Source of the DNA: Sinohyriopsis cumingii
Lineage: Eukaryota; Mollusca; Bivalvia; Unionida; Unionidae
DNA length: 64,000 bases
NCBI GenBank assembly: GCA_028554795.2
Contig: CM068839.1
Coordinates: forward strand, 89,004,182 to 89,068,181
Direction of reading: 5' to 3'
The notes under the pieces are model-generated. The model worked only from the letters and a program-made list of their open reading frames with translations, made no database searches and had not been told where the DNA came from. Below, in pieces: positions 53,375-64,000 of this stretch; the stretch's first letter is position 1, and each line of letters opens with the position of its first letter. Made by a program: the position numbers and the translations under genes.

Positions 53375-55470
53375 AGTAATGTTCACATCAGAGTACCATA
53401 GCAACTGTATCTGGCGGTGATTTTATAGAGTTCGATACCCTCACAGGAAATGAAACAAGGAATTTCACTGCCCCTTTTCATCCAAATGTAAACCATGGCG
53501 TGTACAAATCCACCCAGGATCAAAACGAACCGTTAGCCTGCGTAGAAAAGATTATTGGGCATGGTACTTGGACCAGGACAAAATATGTTATGCATGTTTC
53601 CTGTCAAGATTAATATGAAAGGTATCGACTGGCATACGCTTCTTAGCCATCTGCTTACTGTGTTTGGTTGTGAGGTTGAAATATCTAGCTCGCTTATTAA
53701 ACAATTATTAGAGAAAGGTTCAGATGATGATGATGATGATGGTGATGATGATTAATGTTGTATTTCAACGACTGATTAGTCAGAGAACAAGGCGCTTTAA
53801 TGCGGACGGAATTGGCGTGAAATCTGCTGTAGAGAGCCTTAATAAATTCTGAGCAGCATACGATATAGAGCCGTTATTCATAACGTTTATCCGCAGTAGA
53901 CGTTGTTGTTGTTGTTGTTGTTGTGGGGTTTAACGCCATTTTTCAGCACGATAGGCTATACATTGCGGCCAGTATTAATGGTGGAGGAAGAACCCGGAAA
54001 ACCCCGGAAAGAACCACCGACCCACGAGAAGCTACTGGCAGGCTTTCTCACATGCCCACATTGGCTGAATCTTAGACTCGAACCGCCGCAGCGCAGTAGA
54101 CGTAATTGTCTAGCAAGTACGAACTGTATAATATTCATCATGCCCTTTCCTTGAAAACTGTGAAAGATTGCATGATAAGCAAAAGGTTTTTATGAAAAGA
54201 GATGATATGGGAATCAGTCCTGGCTAAATAAATTTCACAATAGCGATCACGAGGGTGGTGGTACCTCTTAACTGTTGCGACATAGTTGTTCTTAAGCTTT
54301 CTTTTTGTTCGGTCGTCAGTTTGTGTTTTGTCGCTTTGTCCTGTTTTCGCAATGTGTATTTATAAAAAGTGTAATTCTTATGTTAATATGAATCTTAACA
54401 TACTGGTCTGGATCGTTAGAGGTATTATACCCAGCGTCCTTAGCCTTAATGCAATGACAAATATGATGCTAATGTACCATGAATAACTGAGCATGCGCTG
54501 TTAAAGCACATACTTCCGTTTTACGATTATATTAATTCTGAATGCAAAGGCAATGCTAACGCATGGGATATTTCCTTTAATACTGCGTAAAATGTGGTAA
54601 AAGTGGTGTTGCAAAAGTATTCAAGCCTCTCTCGTGAGATATGCTAACATCATTTTAGTAGTGACCGAGTTGATATCAAAGACTAAAATTTCCAGATTTA
54701 AAAAATGTATTAATTTGGACATATACCCTTACTTCTTCATGACATTGATTTTTAAAAATGTACAAATTACGATTTTTTTAAATCTGTAAGATCATTACTC
54801 ACTGTGGGGCAACGTGTATTTTAATGAGGATTTCAATGTAGCTGCATTCAGAGATTATAGGAATCGGGTATTTCTCGAGTTCTTAAGACATAGTAATATA
54901 ACGAATCTGGTCAGTGTCGGTCATTTAACAATGTACGCTGATTCCCGTTATACATACGTGCCAGCAGAAACGATGACTCATCGTTTTGTACTTTTATATC
55001 AATTCATGGGTAGCTTAGATAGAGCGCATATCGTTTCCGATCGCGAAAAGCACGTGTTACCTGACCACTTCCCGACACGTTTTTTCTCTTCGTACATTTA
55101 CAAGAGGGAGACACCTTAGACAGTATGTGTCGAGAAATAACATAGCTTGAAATAAATTAGATGTTAATACCTTGCAAAATTATCAATAATGACTTAATCA
55201 TCACCTAAATTTTGTGAAAATAGATACTATTTTGGACAAGGTTGATAGGTATTATGGCTGCATTATTACAGCAATACAGCATTCAAGCGAAATCACTTTC
55301 GCTGTGTTCGAATTCGGTGTTCACGCCCAAATGTATTTTTCAGTTGATCTTACAGTAGCACATAAGCTTCACCTATATATAGATGGAAGACCAATAAGTA
55401 GTGAGTACAATCCTCACATGGAACATAAGGTTAAGAAGAGAGAAATATTACAAAGTCATTGCTGAAATAC
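53375..55470 (+). pseudogene. Decayed coding-like stretch of unknown origin
   Basis: Several plus-strand stretches have protein-like composition: GGDFIEFDTLTGNETRNF near 53415, WHTLLSHLLTVFGCEVE with a terminal Asp run near 53640-53755, HALLKHILPFYDYINSECKG near 54490, FRDYRNRVFLEFLRH...TMYADSRYTYVPAETMTHRF at 54814-55119, and YYGCIITAIQHSSEITFAVFEFGVHAQMYF near 55245 (all shortened). I recognise none. A SINE interrupts the stretch at 53904-54091. It may be one old viral or transposon gene cluster, broken in several places, or unrelated fragments. The Asp run coincides with a (GAT)n microsatellite, so the tail may be simple expansion. Confidence 0.25.
53904..54091 (-). mobile_element. tRNA-related SINE with perfect 12-bp duplication
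   Basis: Read on the minus strand: a tRNA-like B box ('ggttcgagtct') near the 5' end, a core with 'ggtcggtggttctttccgg' and 'ggcgttaaaccccac', then an (AAC)n tail. It is flanked by cgcagtagacgt at 53892-53903 and 54092-54103, a perfect target duplication. The head lacks a clear A box, so it is slightly 5'-truncated. The core is of a type widespread in molluscs, possibly the MetaSINE group (not verified). A fragment lies at 40511-40640. Confidence 0.9.
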
Positions 55471-59230
<3,760 letters not shown>

Positions 59231-59529
59231 CGTGTGTGTGAATTGGATTTTTAACATATCTTTAACAATTTTTCAGTCATATCGCTACGATGTCTTCAGT
59301 CTGGCAGTTTATTGTGATGTCTAGCACTGGGGCATCATGCCGCAGGCATGTCCAACCCAGTAACATTATCTTGACACCAGGGCGACCAGTCCTAACACTA
59401 AACTCCTAAGGTTGAGCGCCAAGCGAGGCAGCTGTTTTTTTTTATAAATCTTTGTATGGCGGGGGATCGAACCCACGACCTCACGCATCCGAGGCGGACG
59501 CTCTAAGTACTAGGCCACCGGAGCGGTCC
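59231..59529 (-). mobile_element. tRNA-derived SINE, copy 2
   Basis: Reverse complement of the SINE at 31651-31964 over its whole length, with the tRNA-like head at 59455-59529 ('gggttcgatcc' B box) and the GT-rich tail at 59231. Differences are scattered, including a T-run insertion near 59434. No convincing target duplication was seen. Confidence 0.9.
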
Positions 59530-62500
59530 AAAAACAGAAAAGTCATGTCGTCACTGATGGGACGAGAATAACAACTTGTTTGTATCATTACGCAACACCT
59601 GTATAAACAAAAACTACAGATTTTGACATTTATCTTAATGTACAAGACCATCAGTAATAAATCCCTACCTTAGGGCGTATAAGGTACTGACGTCATCGTT
59701 ATGAATGCTCTTCAAATATATTTTTTCACTAAGTAGTTTAACGTTTGTGTTATTTAACTTATTGACCGAAATACTGTTTGTACTTTGTAAGAAAATACCA
59801 AGAAAGAAAGCTAACCAACTGACGTGACAAAAAATTACTTTGAATTCCAATCGATAAAATCCATCCCAAAAATATCAGTCCCTTCTTTTGTCTGTTTTAT
59901 TTTATTTTATTTCTGTTTTCAATGGACGCTTACTTTTGATATAAGTCTTGCTAATTAATACTGTGTTTAGATATTGTATATGGATGTTGGGAAGAAAGTA
60001 ATATGGTTTACATATAAAGTACTTGATGTAAGAGTGAATACATTATGGATGTATTACTGGTTTATTTATTGCTTTTAGTTGTTGCACTTATTTCAAGAAA
60101 CCGTTGCATGTGTGAAATATTACAGGTACCGTCATGTTGACCGATTTCGATAGCACCCATACAAAGTTACTTGCATGTTTAATGAACAAATATTCCTTAA
60201 ATTATGGCATTGCTAAATCTTGTTATTCTGTACCTTCGTCGGACAAATCATTCTACAGGGATTGTTCTTCAATTTGTTTTTAAATTGTATTTTTAAATAA
60301 ATTTTAAACGTGCATGAAGAGATACATATTTACTTTAGATTGATTTCATGAATGGAAAATAGTAACAACTATGCTAGTACGATTCCACTCGAGTCAACAA
60401 TAATATTCTCGTTCGTTCATGTACGTGGTTGTGCACTCCTACCTACATGAGGCTGTATGTCCTATATATTTTCTCCAGAACATCAGGAACATTCCTTCTT
60501 GAATCGACTCATGTGCGCCCTCTCCTAGGATTTCACATATAAACTTGTTTTACCATACATCCGTAAAACTTAATAGTTGACCACTAGTTGTCTGTCCCCT
60601 ATCCCCCCCGCCCCCCCCCCCAAAAAAAAATAAGTTCTGCTGGTGAACCCCAGTCCATTTCTGGTAATGATGTTAATATTACAAATTACGACACCGGACA
60701 ATGATTTTTAATTGTAGCTGCTCTAGCCTTTTCATAGATTTTATACATTACTTCTCGTCCTTTTCTTCCATCATTTTTGGCAGTATTTTTTTTATAGGTT
60801 ATCTCTTGTATGTTCCATTTGCAATATCAGTGTTTAATGCCTGTTTGGATTCTTTGGTTAGAGTAAAGTACAGATCGTTTGAAACATCTAACAATCCTAA
60901 TACTTTCTCCAGTTGTTAACTGTTCGTTTCTTTTCTAGTTAAGTAACGAAAATGAATGTTGGATGTTGCTATACAAGTAATGATATAAATGGTTTAATAT
61001 ATTAATGGAGCTTTTTAAATGAAATATTTTGAAACTCCAGCTTCGGAAGATGATCACATATATGCATATTCAAGTTGATGATGTGCCAAATTCTTTTGAA
61101 TATCCAAGTCTACGACGTTTTGATAATGTAACACGCATATGATGAATTCCGTAGTAAGATAAATACAAAATTATATTGGCTGAAGTTAAAATGAAATTCT
61201 ATATATAATCGATGCTTTGATTTAAAGGCCAGTACGTAACAAGTATGTATACGGATGGTGGAGATGAAATTCACTTTGAATCCACACACATATCTGGTGA
61301 TTGGGCTGGTTTCAGGAACAGCCTGATGAGTTGTACACAGCTTTTAGCACTACAAATAGTAAAGAACTTAGAGAATATAGGAAATGAACAAAATTATTCA
61401 AACTTCCATCATAACATTTGAATTGCAGGTTAATTAAATATGCTTAGATACAAAAAAAAAACCAGTTAACTCTGGAAAAGGCTTTTGATAATTGCGCCCG
61501 GTCTAAAAAACGCTTCGCATCGCTAACAACTTCTAAGTCATGTCTCTACATTGGGTTAAAACGAACGCAAAACGAGTGCAAAATAATACTTCACAAGATA
61601 AGAATACTACTCTCTGATTACTTCATTAGCTGACGTGCATTTCCTTGCCAAGTTCCCTTTTCCGTTACGAATGTGTATAACCAACACCGACTTAAAGATT
61701 TGATTGCTGCAGAGGTTTATGAGAGGAAACCAGTCTATTGTAACTGAAGTAGCTGTAGGTGCCGTTTATTATATAGTCTTAGAGAATTTGAATACCAAAA
61801 CAAAGAACCTTTGCACTGATCTGCAAACAAATTAATTTCATTTTAACAAAGACTGAATCACACAGAGGATTAAATATTAATAATTTTGTGGAATGCTTCA
61901 AATGAAAAGAGTTTATGTTTTGATGAGCATGGCAAATGCCTTCCTACAAGCCTACAATATATATATATGTGTGTGTGTGTGTTCAGAAAGTGAGACCGTA
62001 TCTATGTATTTATGTTTCAAATAAAAATATGGTAAGCTAATGAGACTGCATTGTTATACTTATATTTTTCGTCCTTGTATTCAGCTGGATCTGAATCACA
62101 TCCTTATGTTAACGACAAATCACTGCTACATGTATTGATATGTTGCTAGTTTTCTCATTTGACCCACTTTCGGTTCTAATCATTCATTTTTCAAAGTAGA
62201 CGCAAAATAAATTATAATCAATCCTTACTTGATGTTGTATGATGTTTCTGCATCACATTGTTGTAATGTATATTTAATTTAATTATTTGTTTGTTAGTTT
62301 TAAAAACAATTTATTTCATTACATGCTTTTGTAATGTTACGTTGTATCCTGGACTTGAAAATGTCCAAAACCGACCTGCTTGACCTGACTGAATTTTATT
62401 TATTGCATTTTATGTAAATAACTAATACATATCTCAATTATTCTCTCAGTGTATGGGCTTAATATCAGGATCATTGTTAATAAAAGAAGCAACTATATTT

Positions 62501-64000
62501 ATTCGAGTCAAAGTTTTGGAATTTCCTAAGTGAATTAAAGATAATCCAGGTTATTGTTTTGTAAACACCAGGATCATTCTGGAATGTTATTTTCCATTAG
62601 TTAATGTTATTTTCCATTAGTTAATGTTATTTTTTAGAACATGCTGATTGTGACCTCAGGTCAAGTAGAGAACTATATGTCCTGCAAAACATGTAGCACT
62701 TTCAATTTGTATAGTATATGCTGTGGCCAGTAGTTTGGGGCTGGAATCATTTTTGCTTAAGTCATTGAATTCAAGTGATTATTGAATTCAAGTGAGTATT
62801 GTCTCTGGAAATACAAAAGCGCTCTGATAAAATTCTTGGATAGAGACATTCACTGAAATTTATATTGCATTCAAACCTGGAATTATATTACTGTGATTCA
62901 ACAAAAGACTGTTGATACAATAACACTCTATAAACTATAACAGACACGTCATCGTCTTCAGTTTTGGATTTCTTCGGGACTTCTACTGAGTTTAATTCAT
63001 GACTTTAATTTACTAGGACTTGTGTCTGTAAATCTTGGATTTTTGGGGGATTTAATTCGCAATTCCGTAAGTTCTCTTCTCTTATTCTCACTTTGTATTC
63101 TTGGGAACTAAATCATTTGTTAAATTTTACAAAGCTTTTTGTCTTTCACTCTTTTCTGTTACTTATTTTGAGAGTACAGACTAGTAACATTATATACTGG
63201 AATTTGTTACAAGTCACGATGTTACATTATAGGCCTTACGGAATGCGTATTGTGCCGTTTAAAGTTTCAGCCTGATTCAAATCGTTTTCAGCGTTTGATT
63301 TAATAAACAGTCTTTTATATTGTTATGTAAATCTTGCAACCGCATACACCCCATAAGTTTAAGAAGCTTGTACACATGATCTAAATGATGTCTTCCTAAG
63401 ATCGTGTAATTCGATTCACAAACAAAAGACAGAATATGTTCTTACTAGAAATATGATATAATGTAAACATATATAAATGCAAACATAAAAAGACATATAA
63501 AGAAAGTAATGTATCACAAAATCGAATTGAAAATATTAAACAGTGAGAGAAAAACATTTAACAATAGAGTAGTATATCCCCTTAAGAAGAAATGAAAACT
63601 GCAAGGTAGAAAAATGACAACTTTAATATATTATCCGAACAAAAGGACAAATAATGTATAACAAAATTAACTTTACAATAATGGCATGGTTCTGGTTCAC
63701 AAGCATTAAGATTACTCTCTTAGATAACTCTTTGTTTGTTGGATTTTCGTTTTTACACATTACCATTACACAAGGCCATCTTCATAAGCAATAACGTTAT
63801 ATAATGCGTAAAAGTTGTTAATTCTATTTTGTGTTTGCATTAGTCAAATCAGTTTTATTATTTAATATTCCTTTGTCAATAAGAATTACTCATTAGGCAA
63901 CATTTGTAACTATATCAAAATTTTTATAATACATTTTGCGACGAAAACCTCTGGAGTACATTCTGAGCCGTATCGATGTCAACAACAGTATTTTTCTGTT
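59530..64000. other. No clear gene; one weak exon-like stretch
   Basis: A+T-rich DNA. A stretch at 61217-61422 is open for about 66 codons with protein-like composition (YTDGGDEIHFESTHISGDW) and has an AG acceptor-like site before it. It has no recognised family and no supporting neighbour. A 20-bp unit ('aatgttattttccattagtt') is repeated 2.6 times at 62583-62636. A C-rich run lies at about 60604-60620. Confidence 0.3.

Overview
This window looks like intergenic or intronic DNA from an invertebrate animal, most likely a mollusc or another lophotrochozoan (inference). It is A+T-rich and full of microsatellites, minisatellites and tRNA-derived SINEs. I find no intact cellular gene. The recognisable coding sequence is almost all from selfish, virus-like DNA elements.

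Layout. 1-2580: low-complexity DNA. 2604-6703: one broken protein-primed family B DNA polymerase, followed at 6834-7214 by a second copy of its N-terminal part. 7797-9530: a foldback-repeat arm, a 45-bp minisatellite and plain sequence. 9531-26137: a 35-bp satellite split by a 15,046-bp Polinton/adintovirus-like element at 10152-25197. This element has 139-bp terminal inverted repeats, AG...CT ends and a perfect 6-bp target duplication. 26138-26984: a 55-bp minisatellite bounded by inverted repeats, abutting a PIF1-type helicase fragment at 26985-27587. 30266-33610: foldback-family sequence, a SINE, a zinc-knuckle remnant and two decayed polymerase N-terminal copies. 33757-43865: an old, heavily broken second Polinton. 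43866-64000: gene-poor DNA holding a large inverted-repeat element (48613-53374), a MITE-like element, SINEs and two unassigned coding-like stretches.

The centrepiece is the young Polinton. Its left half (+ strand) carries virion genes: an unknown 599-aa protein, a pVI-like amphipathic protein, the major capsid protein, a small membrane protein, an adenain-type protease, a coiled-coil fibre with a C1q-like head, a membrane protein and a second structural protein. Its right half carries replication and mobility genes: a helical protein, a NUMOD/HNH endonuclease and a Cys-rich protein (- strand); a 986-aa fusion of a PolB-like domain to an SF1 helicase (+); a zinc ribbon, a parvovirus-type phospholipase A2 and a DDE integrase (-); and a packaging ATPase (+). 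It is almost whole, with about one visible break.

The old Polinton shares the pVI-like/capsid/small-membrane-protein block and the zinc ribbon/PLA2/integrase block, but has a classical Polinton polymerase. Three distinct PolB lineages therefore lie within 45 kb. The strongest novelty candidates are the PolB-helicase fusion, the conserved zinc ribbon-PLA2-integrase cassette, the shared GSGLR tails with adenain-like cleavage sites, and the CRE-bearing foldback family.
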